A stretch of 64,000 nucleotides of DNA from Candidatus Onthenecus intestinigallinarum (GCA_018713325.1 DVFJ01000013.1:32639-96638), one strand, 5' to 3'. Positions 44,783-56,799 are shown, numbered from the stretch's first letter. Notes: generated by a model not told the origin, from the letters alone. Numbers and translations: made by a program.

Positions 44783-45907
44783 TCAGATAACCACGTCTTT
44801 GGCGATGACGATGGGGTACGCTTCGGGCCCGATGAGGCGGCCGTTTCGGCGGATGATCGCCTGCTTGTCCAGGATGCAGTGGTCGATCTCCGCGCCCTCC
44901 TGAATCTGAGCGTCCTGCATGACCACGCAGTTGCGCACGACGGCGCCCTTGGCCACGCGCACGCCGCGGAACAGCACGGAGTTGATGACCGTGCCCTCCA
45001 CGACGCTGCCGTTGGCGATCAGGGAGCCCTGCACGTCCGGCTCGCCGATGTAGCGGGCGGGCATGTCGTCGCGCACCTTGGTGTAGACGGGGTGCTTGAA
45101 CAGCTCGTGGCGCACCTGGGTGTCCAGGATGTCCATGTTGAAGCGGAAGTAGCTCTGCACGCTGTCCAGGCGCCAGACGCGGTCCTTGTACTCGTAGCCG
45201 CAGACCTTCATGGAGCCCTCGTTGACCAGGCGCTGGATGATGTCGCGCCCGAAGTCGTGCAGGCCGTTGGCCGCGCCCTGCTCGACCAGGTAGCGCAGCG
45301 TCTCGCGCTTGAGCAGGTAGACCTCCATGGAGGCGCACTCGCGGCTGGGCTCGGTGGGATCGATCTCGATGCCGGAGATGCGGCCCGTCTCGTCGGTGGA
45401 GAAGAAGGCCGTCTCGTCGCCGCCGGCGCAGCGGCGCATGGCCGGGTCGCGCGTGTACATGATGGTGATGTCCGCGCCCGTCTCCACGTGCTGGCGGAGC
45501 ATGCCGCGGAAGTCCGCATTGTAGATCGTGTGGCTGTTGGTCAGCACGATGTACTCCTGGCGGGAGCGGCGCAGGTAGCCCGTGTTGCTCTTGAGCGCGT
45601 CCAGCAGGCCGGCGTAGACGCCGACGTTTTCGCGCGTGAGGAACGGCGGCAGGATGACCAGGCCCTGGTTCTTGCCGTGCAGGTCCCACTCCTTGCCCGA
45701 GCCGAGGTGGTCCATGAGGCTGTGGTAGTTCTTCTGCGTGATGACGCCCACGTTGCGCATACCCGAGTTGACCAGGCTGGACATCAGAAAGTCGATCACG
45801 CGGTAGCGGCCCGCAACAGGCAGGGCGGCCACAGCCCGCACGAGCGTCAGCTCGCGCAGGCGAATGTCGTTTTCACCGGTATAGATGAGACCCATTACGT
45901 CTTTCAT
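44783..45907 (-). CDS. glgD: Glucose-1-phosphate adenylyltransferase subunit GlgD
   Basis: A 374-residue non-canonical ADP-glucose pyrophosphorylase subunit. It keeps the nucleotidyltransferase fold (AALPVAGRYRVIDFLMSSLV) and the left-handed beta helix (GSLIANGSVVEGTVINSVLF), but the N-terminal loop lacks the GGxGxRL activator motif found in GlgC. In Bacillota GlgD pairs with GlgC to form the active enzyme. It starts 12 bp after glgC ends. Confidence 0.94.
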   Translation of the reverse strand: MKDVMGLIYTGENDIRLRELTLVRAVAALPVAGRYRVIDFLMSSLVNSGMRNVGVITQKNYHSLMDHLGSGKEWDLHGKNQGLVILPPFLTRENVGVYAGLLDALKSNTGYLRRSRQEYIVLTNSHTIYNADFRGMLRQHVETGADITIMYTRDPAMRRCAGGDETAFFSTDETGRISGIEIDPTEPSRECASMEVYLLKRETLRYLVEQGAANGLHDFGRDIIQRLVNEGSMKVCGYEYKDRVWRLDSVQSYFRFNMDILDTQVRHELFKHPVYTKVRDDMPARYIGEPDVQGSLIANGSVVEGTVINSVLFRGVRVAKGAVVRNCVVMQDAQIQEGAEIDHCILDKQAIIRRNGRLIGPEAYPIVIAKDVVI

Positions 45908-45919
45908 GTGCTCGCCTCC

Positions 45920-47107
45920 TTACGCCTTTTGCAGCAGGTCTGCGTCGATCTGCTCGCCCGCCTTGACCTCTACGCCCGCGCCGAGGCTCGCGCCCGGGCC
46001 GACGACGGCGATGTTGCCCGTCTCCTCGCCCACGATGCAGCCCGGGCCGATGTGCGCGCCCTCCGCCACGATGGCGCGGCGCACGATCGCTCCGCGCTCG
46101 ATGACGGCGTGCGGCATGACGACCGAGTCGGTCACCTGCGCGCCCGCGCCCACGGTGACGCCCGCGAACAGCACGCTGCCGGCCACCTCGCCAAACACTT
46201 CGCAGCCCTCGGTCACCAGCGAGCCGCTGATCTTTGCGCCCGGCGCCACGTAGTGGGGCGGCATGCCCGGATTGCGCGCATACACGCGCCACTTCTTGTC
46301 GTACAGGTCGATGGGCATCGGCTGGCGCAGCAGGTCCATGTTGGCCTCCCAGAGGCTCTCGATGGTGCCCACGTCCTTCCAGTAGCCGTCGAACGTGTAG
46401 GCGAACAGCCGCTGCTCGTCGCGCAGCATGTTGGGGATGATGTTCTTGCCAAAGTCGTTGGAGGACTTGGGGTCGGCCTCGTCCTCGGTCAGGTACTGGT
46501 ACAGCTTCTTCCAGCTGAAGATGTACACGCCCATCGACGCCTTGTTGGACTTGGGCTTGGGCGGCTTCTCCTCAAACTCGACGATGCGGTTGTTCTCATC
46601 CGTGTTCATGATGCCGAAGCGGCTGGCCTCTTCCCACGGCACCTCGCGCACGGCGATGGTGCAGTCCGCGTCGTTGCGGATGTGGTCCATGAGCATGGCG
46701 TTGTAGTCCATCTTGTAGATGTGGTCGCCCGAAAGGATCAGCACATAGTCGGGGTCGTACTGCTGGATGAAGCCGATGTTCTGGTAGATGGCGTTGGCCG
46801 TGCCGCGGTACCACTCGCCGCTCTTGCCCGTGACGTAGGGCGGCAGCACGAACACGCCGCCGTTGGTCAGGTCCAGGTCCCACGGGGAGCCGGAGCCGAT
46901 GTAGGCGTTGAGCTCCAGCGGCCGGTACTGCGTCAGCACGCCCACCACGTCGATGCCCGAGTTGGAGCAGTTGGACAGGGGAAAGTCGATGATGCGGTAC
47001 TTTCCACCGTAAGGCACCGCGGGCTTGGCCATCTTCTTGGTCAGGATGCCCAGGCGGCTGCCTTGGCCGCCTGCCAGCAGCATAGCCACACATTGCTTTT
47101 TCCTCAT
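45920..47107 (-). CDS. glgC: Glucose-1-phosphate adenylyltransferase
   Basis: A 395-residue catalytic ADP-glucose pyrophosphorylase. ATP/activator loop [20 protein letters not shown], substrate segments [16 protein letters not shown] and [10 protein letters not shown] (metal Asp), [10 protein letters not shown], and a C-terminal hexapeptide beta helix. It commits glucose-1-phosphate to glycogen. First gene of the glgC-glgD operon; AGGAG precedes the ATG. Confidence 0.96.
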   Translation of the reverse strand: MRKKQCVAMLLAGGQGSRLGILTKKMAKPAVPYGGKYRIIDFPLSNCSNSGIDVVGVLTQYRPLELNAYIGSGSPWDLDLTNGGVFVLPPYVTGKSGEWYRGTANAIYQNIGFIQQYDPDYVLILSGDHIYKMDYNAMLMDHIRNDADCTIAVREVPWEEASRFGIMNTDENNRIVEFEEKPPKPKSNKASMGVYIFSWKKLYQYLTEDEADPKSSNDFGKNIIPNMLRDEQRLFAYTFDGYWKDVGTIESLWEANMDLLRQPMPIDLYDKKWRVYARNPGMPPHYVAPGAKISGSLVTEGCEVFGEVAGSVLFAGVTVGAGAQVTDSVVMPHAVIERGAIVRRAIVAEGAHIGPGCIVGEETGNIAVVGPGASLGAGVEVKAGEQIDADLLQKA

Positions 47108-47239
47108 GGTGATTCACACTCCTGGAACAAAAAAGTAGGGTTGATGCGCGCCGAAGGCCCGGCACGATTCGTCCGCGCCGGCGCTTGCGGGCGCAGACGG
47201 ACGGCCTTTCAGTGGGCGCAGACGGGATTGTACCCCTAA

Positions 47240-47248
47240 ATTATAGCA
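47240..47248 (-). promoter_or_regulatory. glgC promoter (-10)
   Basis: TGCTATAAT on the minus strand; extended -10 without clear -35. About 130 bases before glgC. Confidence 0.6.
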
Positions 47249-47596
47249 TGAGTGGGCGTAACCTGCCACAGAAACCTCGTCAATTTCATGTCAAAACTGG
47301 GCAAAAACGCAAAAAAAGCAAGAGCAATTTGTCCCTGTGGGCAAAAAACGTCCCGCAAGGGTAGATCTGACGCGTCTTGACTCGAAAGATCAGCAAAGGT
47401 AAAATTATTTTGTGTAAAACGAAAAGGGGGCATGAGAGGGGAATTTGCAGGGTTCCTGCATTTCGGGCACAAAATAAATGCACAAACCCGGGCGCAAAAC
47501 CCACGGACAGGGGTGGTTTTGGCGTTTTTGCAGGATTGGCCGGGGCGGCATGTTGGGGTGGCGGAGCGCGCGGAGCGTGGACTTTTCCGGCGAACG
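47249..47596. other. Gene-free intergenic region
   Basis: A 350-bp stretch between divergent promoters, with several short A runs. No frame with a ribosome binding site and no clear hairpin RNA could be supported. Confidence 0.5.
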
Positions 47597-47605
47597 TGCT
47601 ATAAT
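47597..47605 (+). promoter_or_regulatory. Extended -10 promoter
   Basis: TGCTATAAT, for the small membrane protein gene; weak -35 (GTGGAC). Confidence 0.6.
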
Positions 47606-47671
47606 GAAGTTGCAAGCGAGGGGCGCAAAGAGGCGCCGCCTCCCCCCTGATCGACTAAGGAGTGACATAAC

Positions 47672-47839
47672 ATGACTGTCCTGTTCGTTTTCGTTGCGCT
47701 GCTGATCGCCAACTTCCTGTTCACCCGCTGGGACGACAAGCGCGTGGAAGAATCCCGCCGCCTGCAGGATTTCTATCGTATCGAGTACAAGAAGAGCTAC
47801 GACGCCACCGTGGAGACCAACTGGATGGGCAACAACTGA
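47672..47839 (+). CDS. Small single-span membrane protein
   Basis: A 55-residue protein: one N-terminal helix (MTVLFVFVALLIANFLF) followed by a charged tail (TRWDDKRVEESRRLQDFYRI) rich in Arg, Lys, Asp and Glu. AAGGAGTG lies seven bases before the ATG, and the gene has its own promoter and terminator, so it is very likely real. Family not recognised; small single-span proteins of this kind often modulate membrane complexes. Confidence 0.8.
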   Translation: MTVLFVFVALLIANFLFTRWDDKRVEESRRLQDFYRIEYKKSYDATVETNWMGNN

Positions 47840-47888
47840 GCGGCATTTCCGACGGAGCGACGAAACGCAAGACGACTTCACATGTGCG

Positions 47889-47914
47889 CCCCGGCCTGTA
47901 TGGCCGGGGTTTTG
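47889..47914 (+). terminator. Terminator after the small membrane protein
   Basis: CCCCGGCC and GGCCGGGG pair around TGTAT, followed by TTTTGG. Confidence 0.65.
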
Positions 47915-47931
47915 GCATGCCCAGGAGGGGC

Positions 47932-47961
47932 TTGTCAATTTTTTTGATTCTGCTGTATGAT
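47932..47961 (+). promoter_or_regulatory. Promoter of the secreted YbjN-like pair
   Basis: TTGTCA, 18 bp, TATGAT. Confidence 0.6.
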
Positions 47962-48001
47962 GAAAAAAGATCTTGAAGCCATCGAAAGGAAGTGCTTTTC
48001 T

Positions 48002-48508
48002 GTGAAACGCAAGATGGGTCTGCTCCTTGCGCTGTGCTGCCTGTTGTGGGCATGCGGCGGCGCGGCCGCAGCCGAAGAGGAGTTCCTCTACGACGCGGGA
48101 CGGGAAGTGGCTGTCTATCTGGATGAGATGGGGCGCTCATACACGACCCAGGAGAGCGAGCAGAGCGACAGGTTCCTGATCCGCTACAAGCCCGCCACCT
48201 CCACGACGCTGGAGGCCGTGTCGGTCACGGCGCATGTATACGAAGACTTCGCCTCCGTTGTGGGCAACAACCTGGTGGAGCCGGATACCTCGGACATGCT
48301 GAAGCTGTACCAGACCCTGGAGAGCGTCAACGACGGCGTCTCCTTCGTCCGCTTCCTCTATGATGCCAATGCGGGCGTCATCTACCCGCGCGTGGACATC
48401 CCCTATGTGGAGGACGGGGACTTCGGCCAGATGGTCGAGCGGTACCTGTACCTCACCGCGCTGGTGGTGGATCAGCATTACGACGAGCTGGCGGCCCTGG
48501 AAAAGTGA
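48002..48508 (+). CDS. Secreted YbjN-like protein 1
   Basis: About 168 residues from GTG 48002, which has AAAGGAAG upstream. The N-terminal signal (MKRKMGLLLALCCLLWACGG) could be a lipoprotein signal with lipobox LWAC, or a signal-peptidase I signal ending in AAAA. The mature part resembles the YbjN/type-III-chaperone fold: VSVTAHVYEDFASVV, LYQTLESVNDGVSFVRFLYD, and a final helix. A second gene of the same plan follows after 25 bp. Function unknown; the fold is usually protein-binding. Confidence 0.7.
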   Translation: MKRKMGLLLALCCLLWACGGAAAAEEEFLYDAGREVAVYLDEMGRSYTTQESEQSDRFLIRYKPATSTTLEAVSVTAHVYEDFASVVGNNLVEPDTSDMLKLYQTLESVNDGVSFVRFLYDANAGVIYPRVDIPYVEDGDFGQMVERYLYLTALVVDQHYDELAALEK

Positions 48509-48533
48509 GCGTCCGACGAGGAGGAAGAAATCC

Positions 48534-49046
48534 ATGAAAAAAGTGATTTGCCTGCTTTGCTGCGTGGCGCTGACCCTGTCGGCCGGCACCTTCGTGCTCG
48601 CAGAGGGCGCGGAGCTGGCCACCGCCGCGTCCGTGAAGGCCTATCTGCCCACTGTCGGCTGGGATGACTACACCGCCCGCGACACCGACGGCGACGGCTT
48701 TGACGACGAGATCATGATCTCCTACGGCTCCGGCGGCAAGACCGCCTCGGACAGCATCGACGTGTACTGTCAGTGCCTGGACGGCGCGGCGCGCGTCACC
48801 TGCTACATGTGCGAGGTGCCCGAGGACGCCGATCCGCTCAAGGTCTATGAGCAGCTCAACGAGTTCAACCTCAACCTCACGTTCGGCCGCTGGCTCTACA
48901 ACGAGGAGGAGGGCTACATCTACTACGACCAGGAGGTCTACCTGGTCGATGAGGAGAGCTTCGGCGCATACGTCTATCCGTATATGGAAAAGGCCGCGTC
49001 CTACGTCTACTCCTTCTACGAGCGCATCACCTCGGCCATTGAGTGA
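48534..49046 (+). CDS. Secreted YbjN-like protein 2 with Ca-binding-like loop
   Basis: A 170-residue protein with a signal peptide (MKKVICLLCCVALTLSAGTF, cleavage after LA). The mature part shares its layout with the gene upstream (KVYEQLNEFNLNLTFGRWLY matches LYQTLESVNDGVSFVRFLYD) but adds DTDGDGFDDE near residue 50, an EF-hand/dockerin-type calcium loop. GAGGAGGAAG precedes the ATG. Function unknown. Confidence 0.72.
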   Translation: MKKVICLLCCVALTLSAGTFVLAEGAELATAASVKAYLPTVGWDDYTARDTDGDGFDDEIMISYGSGGKTASDSIDVYCQCLDGAARVTCYMCEVPEDADPLKVYEQLNEFNLNLTFGRWLYNEEEGYIYYDQEVYLVDEESFGAYVYPYMEKAASYVYSFYERITSAIE

Positions 49047-49059
49047 GAAGAGCGCACAA

Positions 49060-49091
49060 CGCCCCGGCCAGCTGGCCGGGGCGTCTTTTTT
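49060..49091. terminator. Terminator
   Basis: ACGCCCCGGCCAG and CTGGCCGGGGCGT form a near-perfect palindromic stem followed by CTTTTTT; convergent genes on both sides. Confidence 0.82.
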
Positions 49092-49095
49092 GTCC

Positions 49096-50358
49096 TCAGG
49101 GTGCGGGCGGCGCGTCCAGTTGGCGCAGCGGGTTGCACAGCAACAGCGGTAGCGCGCACAGGAGCACCATCAGGCCGCATGCGCCAAAGAGCGCCGGCAG
49201 CTCCACCAGACTGCCCAGCACGCCTGCGGCGGCGCTGCCCAGCGGTGTGGCCGCATAGGTGACCACCAGCAGCAGGCCGAGCACGCGTCCGCGCAGGTGC
49301 GCAGGCGTCGTGCGCAGCGCTACGGCCTGCGCGGTGGTGATGGCAATGGGCAGGCCCAGCCCGGCCAGCACACAGGCCGTCAGCGTGAGCGGCAGGCCCA
49401 TCCAGCCGGGCAGCAGCGGCGGCAGCGCCAGCAGCGCATAGCCTGTGCCCAGCAGCAGCGTGGCCAGCGTCAGGCGCAGGCGGGGCGCCGTGCTGGCGAG
49501 CAGCGCGGCGCACAGACCGCCCAGCAGTGTGCCGGCCATGAACGTCACGCCCATGACGCCGACCGTCTCCGGTCCGCGCCCGAGCACTGTGCCGACATAG
49601 ACGATGTTGAGCGCGTTGAAAGGGGCGAGCATCAGGTTGACAAAGCCCTCGTACAGCACCAGGATCACCAGAGCCGGGACGCGGCGGATGTGCCGGATGC
49701 CTTCGAGCAAGGCGCTGCGCGGCGTCTCCTCCTGCCGGGCTGCCTGCTGCGCCGCCTGCGCATACCGCCCGGCGCGCAGCACAAGCGCGGCGCAGGCCAG
49801 AAACGTCATGGCGTCGACGAGCAGCGCGTGGCCCATGCCCAGCAGCGCGATGACGAAGCCGGACATCGCATAGCCCAGCAGCTCCGCGCCGGTTTGCAGG
49901 CCCTGCTGCAGGCCCAGATAGCCATCCAGGGAAGGGGCGGGCAGCAACAGTGAGGGCAGCTTCTGCGCTGCGGGCGATCCCAGCGCCTCGCAGGTCGAGT
50001 TGAGCGCCGTGAATACGAAGAGCATGTACACCGGGCAGCGGTCCAGCAGCGCGAGCACGGCGATCAGCATCACGAGCGCGCCGCGCAGCGCGCACAGCAG
50101 TGCGAACGTGCGGGCAGGCGGACGGCGGTCTGCCAGCAGCCCGCCTGCCAGACCGAAGATCAGCCCCGGCAGCGCGTTGACGGTGTAGAGCATGCCCATC
50201 ATGAGCGTGGATCCCGTCAGGCGGTAGACCAGCCAGCCGAAGGCGACGGTGTCCAGCGCGTCGCCGAAGCGGGAAATCGCGTTGCCCGCGAGCAGCGCGC
50301 GCGGGCCGGGCTGACGCACAAAGGGCGCAAAGGCGGTCAGCGTTTTGCGTAGGGCCAT
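49096..50358 (-). CDS. MFS exporter (MFS_3/EntS type)
   Basis: A 420-residue transporter with twelve helices. N-terminal family marks: LLAGNAISRFGDALDTVAFG and GGLLADRRPPART (the loop 2-3 motif GGxLADR). The resemblance is to the MFS_3 group that includes the enterobactin exporter and several drug exporters. The gene stands alone and the substrate is unknown. Confidence 0.9.
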   Translation of the reverse strand: MALRKTLTAFAPFVRQPGPRALLAGNAISRFGDALDTVAFGWLVYRLTGSTLMMGMLYTVNALPGLIFGLAGGLLADRRPPARTFALLCALRGALVMLIAVLALLDRCPVYMLFVFTALNSTCEALGSPAAQKLPSLLLPAPSLDGYLGLQQGLQTGAELLGYAMSGFVIALLGMGHALLVDAMTFLACAALVLRAGRYAQAAQQAARQEETPRSALLEGIRHIRRVPALVILVLYEGFVNLMLAPFNALNIVYVGTVLGRGPETVGVMGVTFMAGTLLGGLCAALLASTAPRLRLTLATLLLGTGYALLALPPLLPGWMGLPLTLTACVLAGLGLPIAITTAQAVALRTTPAHLRGRVLGLLLVVTYAATPLGSAAAGVLGSLVELPALFGACGLMVLLCALPLLLCNPLRQLDAPPAP

Positions 50359-50503
50359 GTGCGGGCTCCTTTCGAATCGGATGCGGCCGATGCGGTTTTC
50401 TCTATAATAATATATAGTAGCATTTACCAGCCCTTGCGCGCAACCATCTGGGCGATATTTTGAAAAATTTCATAAGATGGGACTCGCGCGCGAATCGTCT
50501 TTG

Positions 50504-50512
50504 TGCTACAAT
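50504..50512 (+). promoter_or_regulatory. Extended -10 promoter
   Basis: TGCTACAAT, again without a good -35, before the amino-acid kinase gene. Confidence 0.55.
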
Positions 50513-50541
50513 CTTGCACAGGATAAAACGGAGGGATATGT

Positions 50542-51366
50542 GTGCACTACGACTTTGAACTTGTCGGCAAGATCGGCTCCATGGCGTTGATCCGCCGGGA
50601 GGACAACGACATCGACTACAACATCTTTTCCCGCCTGGGCGCGGAGCTGCGCCCGGGCATGATCTGGGTGTCGTCGGGCGCGGCGGAGATCGGCCGGCTG
50701 GACTACATGAAGCGCACGGGCCGCGAGCTGTCCGGCGACCCGGAGGACGTCAAGACCGACTACGCCGCGCAGGGTCAGGTGCTGCTCATGGAGCAGTACC
50801 GCCGCTTCATCGCGCAGGCGTACGGCGTGCGCCAACTGCTGGTGGAGCATCAGCACTTCAACGACGCGGAGAAGCGCGAGCACATCCGCCGCGCGCTGTT
50901 GCGCGCGCGCGACCAGGGCGCGATTCCGATCATCAACTACAACGACCCGGTCTCCGACGAGGAGAACCGCAAGTGGGAGCTGACGCACCTGCGCCTGCAG
51001 GGCGCGCAGGTGCACGAGTGCGTGGACAACGACGAGACCGCCGCAGTGATTGCAGGGCTCGTCTCCACGCGGGTGCTGCTGATTCTGACCTCGACCGAGG
51101 GCATCTACCGTGACCCGCAGGATCCTTCGACGCTCGTGCGCGAGGTCACGGGCGCGGACCCGGAGGAGGTCGCGCGCAAGGTGCGCGAGCTGCAGCGATG
51201 CTGCGTCGGCGCCAGCCGCGCGGGTGCGAACGGCGCGCATGCCAAGCTGGAGTACGCGCTGGGCCCCGTGCTGCGCGGCACGACGGTGATCATCGGCAAC
51301 GCCCGGCACCGCATCTCCAGCCTGCTCTCGGGCGAGGCGCCCTGCACGCGCATCGGCGCATACTGA
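50542..51366 (+). CDS. Amino-acid kinase family protein, glutamate-5-kinase-like
   Basis: A 274-residue kinase from a GTG start after CGGAGGG. It follows the ProB plan: VGKIGS phosphate loop, IWVSSGAAEIGRLDY, AQGQVLLMEQYRRF, PIINYNDPVSDEE, VDNDETAAVIAGL and LLILTSTEGIYRDP. It lacks the C-terminal PUA domain and no proA is next to it. It may be a stand-alone glutamate 5-kinase or another carboxylate/uridylate-type kinase; the motif set favours the former. Confidence 0.82.
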   Translation: MHYDFELVGKIGSMALIRREDNDIDYNIFSRLGAELRPGMIWVSSGAAEIGRLDYMKRTGRELSGDPEDVKTDYAAQGQVLLMEQYRRFIAQAYGVRQLLVEHQHFNDAEKREHIRRALLRARDQGAIPIINYNDPVSDEENRKWELTHLRLQGAQVHECVDNDETAAVIAGLVSTRVLLILTSTEGIYRDPQDPSTLVREVTGADPEEVARKVRELQRCCVGASRAGANGAHAKLEYALGPVLRGTTVIIGNARHRISSLLSGEAPCTRIGAY

Positions 51367-51374
51367 GGCGCGAC

Positions 51375-51419
51375 AAAAAAGGACCGCCGGCCGGATGGAA
51401 CCGGTCGACGGCCTTTTTT
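51375..51419. terminator. Bidirectional terminator
   Basis: AAAAAAGG...CC TTTTTT frame an imperfect GC stem (GGACCGCCGGCCGG against CCGGTCGACGGCC) between convergent genes. Confidence 0.7.
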
Positions 51420-51424
51420 GTTTT

Positions 51425-53083
<1,659 letters not shown>

Positions 53084-53086
53084 GGC

Positions 53087-54109
<1,023 letters not shown>

Positions 54110-54160
54110 TCAACGATATGTGACAAAGGCTATATGGAACGGTCTGGCGGCCGTAGCATA

Positions 54161-54766
54161 TCAGTTCCAGATGCCCCCGGCGATGGTGCTTTCGCCGCGC
54201 TGAAGCGCGACGGTTCCCGTGCGCACGATCTCCAGGATGTCGTAGTCGGCCAGCAGGCCGAGCATTGCCTGCGTCTTGTCGTCCTCGCCGGTCAGCTCGA
54301 TGGTCAGCGTGGTGCGGGCCACGTCCACGATGCGCGCGCGGAAGATGTCCACGATGCGCATGACGGCGTCGCGCTCCGCGGCGCCCGCGCGGATCTTGCA
54401 CAGCACCAGCTGGCGCTCCACCGAGCGGCGCGGGTCAAGCACGATGACCTTCTGCACGACGATGAGCTTGTACAGCTGCTGCACGAGCTGCTCGATGTGC
54501 GCGGCGTCGCCCTGCAGCGTGAGCGTGATGCGGCTGACGTCCTCATTCTGCGTGGGGCCGACGGCCAGGCTGTCGATGTTGAAGCCGCGCCGGCTGCACA
54601 GGCCCGACACGCGCGAGAGCACGCCGGGCTGGTTTTGCACCAGCACGCTGACCGTATGGCGGGTGACGGGCGCCTGTGTGCCCGTGGAGATGGTGTTGCG
54701 CGAGTGCGGCGCCTCGGGCTTCGGGGCGGCCGGATCCAGCGGGTCGAACGGATCGTACGGTTCCAT
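54161..54766 (-). CDS. ilvN: Acetolactate synthase regulatory subunit
   Basis: A 201-residue small subunit. The ACT domain begins near residue 36 (SVLVQNQPGVLSRVSGLCSR, then RGFNIDSLAVGPT) and is followed by the ALS-ssu C-terminal domain. The first 35 residues are an acidic, Pro-rich extension (MEPYDPFDPLDPAAPKPEAP) absent from typical IlvN of about 160 residues. GAGGAGG precedes the ATG. Confidence 0.94.
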   Translation of the reverse strand: MEPYDPFDPLDPAAPKPEAPHSRNTISTGTQAPVTRHTVSVLVQNQPGVLSRVSGLCSRRGFNIDSLAVGPTQNEDVSRITLTLQGDAAHIEQLVQQLYKLIVVQKVIVLDPRRSVERQLVLCKIRAGAAERDAVMRIVDIFRARIVDVARTTLTIELTGEDDKTQAMLGLLADYDILEIVRTGTVALQRGESTIAGGIWN

Positions 54767-54790
54767 GGCTTTGCCTCCTCTGTGCGGTCT

Positions 54791-56488
54791 TTAGTTCAGG
54801 CAGAACGAGTCGATCGGCGCGCCCGGCGCGACCATGGGCGCGACCATCTCGTCGATGCCGAGCATGCACTCCACGATGCAGGGCCTGCCCGCATCAAGCG
54901 CCTGGGCGATGGCCTGGCGGAATGCGTCCAGCGTCTGCACGCGCCAGCCGGCCAGGCCGTAGGCCTCCGCCAGCTTCATGAAGTCCGGACCGCGGTCGAG
55001 CGTCGTCTGCGAATAGTGCTTGGAGAAGAACAGCGTCTGCCACTGGCGCACCATGCCCAGCGTGCCGTTGTTGAACAGCACGATGATCACCGGTACGCCG
55101 TAGTGCTGCGCGGTGGACAGCTCCGTCAGGTTCATGCGGAACGAACCGTCGCCCGTCACGAGCACCACGGGCTTGCCCGTGCCCACGCTCGCGCCGATGG
55201 CGGCGCCGAAGCCGAAGCCCATCGTGCCCAGGCCGCCGCTGGTGATCAGCTGGCGCGGGCGGGAGAAGGGGAAGTGCTGCGCCGTCCACATCTGGTGCTG
55301 GCCCACGTCGGTGGCTACGGTCATGTCGCCTGCGGCCTCGTGCAGCGCGTGCAGCACGTTGCGCGGCTCAAACAGGTCGTTTTGCAGGTAGTTCTCGCGC
55401 ATGGAGCCGGCCTGGCGCACCCAGTCGGCGTGGTGCTGCGCGGGCAGGCGCTCGCACAGCAGCTCCAGCACCACGCGCGCGTGGCCGGTGATGTGCAGCG
55501 TGGTAGAGACGTTTTTGTTGATCTCGGCGCGGTCCAGGTCGATGTGGATGACCTTTGCGCCCGGCGCGAACGCCTCCGCGTTGCCCAGCGCGCGGTCCGA
55601 GAAGCGCACGCCCACCGCCAGCAGCAGGTCGCAGCGCTGCATCGCGATGTTGGCCGCGTGCGTGCCGTGCATGCCGACCATGCCCAGCGACATCGGGCTC
55701 TGCGGATCGATCGTGCCCAGGCCCATCAGCGTGTTGGCCACGGGCGCGTCCATGCGCTCGGAGAGTGCCTTGAGCTCGCTTGCCGCGTCGGTCACGCCGC
55801 CGCCCGCGTAGATCAGCGGGCGCTGCGCCGCCTGGATCAGCTCGCACGCGCGCTCCAGGTAGGGCGTGACGCGCCGCTTGTACTCCTCCAGCTGCTTGCC
55901 GTAGGGCTGCAGCTGCAGCGCCGGATGGTCCGGCGAGTAGTTGGGGATCAGCGCCTGTCCGCTGGCCGGCTCGTACTCGCACTCGGCGATCTGCACGTCC
56001 TTGGGGATGTCGATCAGCACCGGGCCGGGCCGGCCGCTCTTGGCGATGAAGAACGCCTCGCGCACCGTCTGCGCCAGCTTGCGTACATCCGTCACCAGCC
56101 AACTGTGCTTGGTGATGGACATCGTGATGCCCAGGATGTCCGCCTCCTGAAACGAGTCCGTGCCCATCAACTGCTGGGGCACGTTGCCGGTGAGGAAGAC
56201 CACGGGCGAGGAGTCCATGTACGCCGTGGCGATGGCGGTGACCAAATTCGTCGCGCCCGGGCCGGAGGTGGCCAGGCACACGCCCGTGCGCCCGGTGGCG
56301 CGCGCATAGCCGTCGGCCGCGTGGCCGGCATGCTGTTCGTGCGCGGTCAGGATGTGGCTGATGCGGTCCTCGCGCTTGTACAGTTCGTCGTAGATGGGCA
56401 GCACCGCGCCGCCGGGAAAGCCGAAGAGCGTCTGAACGCCCTGCTCGATCAGGCACTCGATCAATATGGCTGCGCCGCAAAGCTTCAT
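54791..56488 (-). CDS. ilvB: Acetolactate synthase catalytic subunit
   Basis: A 565-residue ThDP enzyme. Active-site Glu in HEQHAGHAADGYARATGRTG, the FAD/ThDP central domain, and the ThDP motif GDGSFRMNLTELSTA...NNGTLGMVRQWQ. It condenses pyruvate or 2-oxobutyrate. The ATG at 56488 follows AAAGGAG; the longer frame upstream is inside the T-box terminator and is not a real N-terminus. Confidence 0.97.
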   Translation of the reverse strand: MKLCGAAILIECLIEQGVQTLFGFPGGAVLPIYDELYKREDRISHILTAHEQHAGHAADGYARATGRTGVCLATSGPGATNLVTAIATAYMDSSPVVFLTGNVPQQLMGTDSFQEADILGITMSITKHSWLVTDVRKLAQTVREAFFIAKSGRPGPVLIDIPKDVQIAECEYEPASGQALIPNYSPDHPALQLQPYGKQLEEYKRRVTPYLERACELIQAAQRPLIYAGGGVTDAASELKALSERMDAPVANTLMGLGTIDPQSPMSLGMVGMHGTHAANIAMQRCDLLLAVGVRFSDRALGNAEAFAPGAKVIHIDLDRAEINKNVSTTLHITGHARVVLELLCERLPAQHHADWVRQAGSMRENYLQNDLFEPRNVLHALHEAAGDMTVATDVGQHQMWTAQHFPFSRPRQLITSGGLGTMGFGFGAAIGASVGTGKPVVLVTGDGSFRMNLTELSTAQHYGVPVIIVLFNNGTLGMVRQWQTLFFSKHYSQTTLDRGPDFMKLAEAYGLAGWRVQTLDAFRQAIAQALDAGRPCIVECMLGIDEMVAPMVAPGAPIDSFCLN

Positions 56489-56511
56489 GGGAAAAAACTC
56501 CTTTCTGACGT

Positions 56512-56790
56512 AAAAAAGCAGCCTCCGTCCATTCTTTAGGACGAAGGCTGCTTCGCGGTACCACCTAAATTCACGCCGAGGCGTGCGCTCAACCGGACGC
56601 ACCGCGCGCGGCGGCAGGCCCGATCCTCTTTTCACGGTGAGGCGTCCGGCGGGCCTACTGACACAGGCGTTCAGCCCGCTGCTCGGAGGGGATGCGCGAC
56701 GCGCCGTCCGCGGGAATTCTCACCGGCCATTCCCTCTCTGAAGCCCTTCGGCGCGGGCTTTTCCTCGTCATCGCAACGCATATGATGCTA
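56512..56790 (-). ncRNA. T-box leader of the ilv operon
   Basis: On the minus strand: stem I with AGAGAGG and GGCCGGTGAGAA, the antiterminator AGGTGGTACCGC (56555-56566), and a terminator GCAGCCTTCGTCC/GGACGGAGGCTGC then TTTTTT. By alignment with the leuS leader, the specifier triplet (minus strand of 56691-56693) is ATC, an Ile codon. Confidence 0.92.
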
Positions 56791-56799
56791 TTGCAAATA

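Noticed and set aside
56489..56635. Longer ilvB N-terminus upstream of 56488
   Set aside because: The added codons lie in the T-box antiterminator and terminator.
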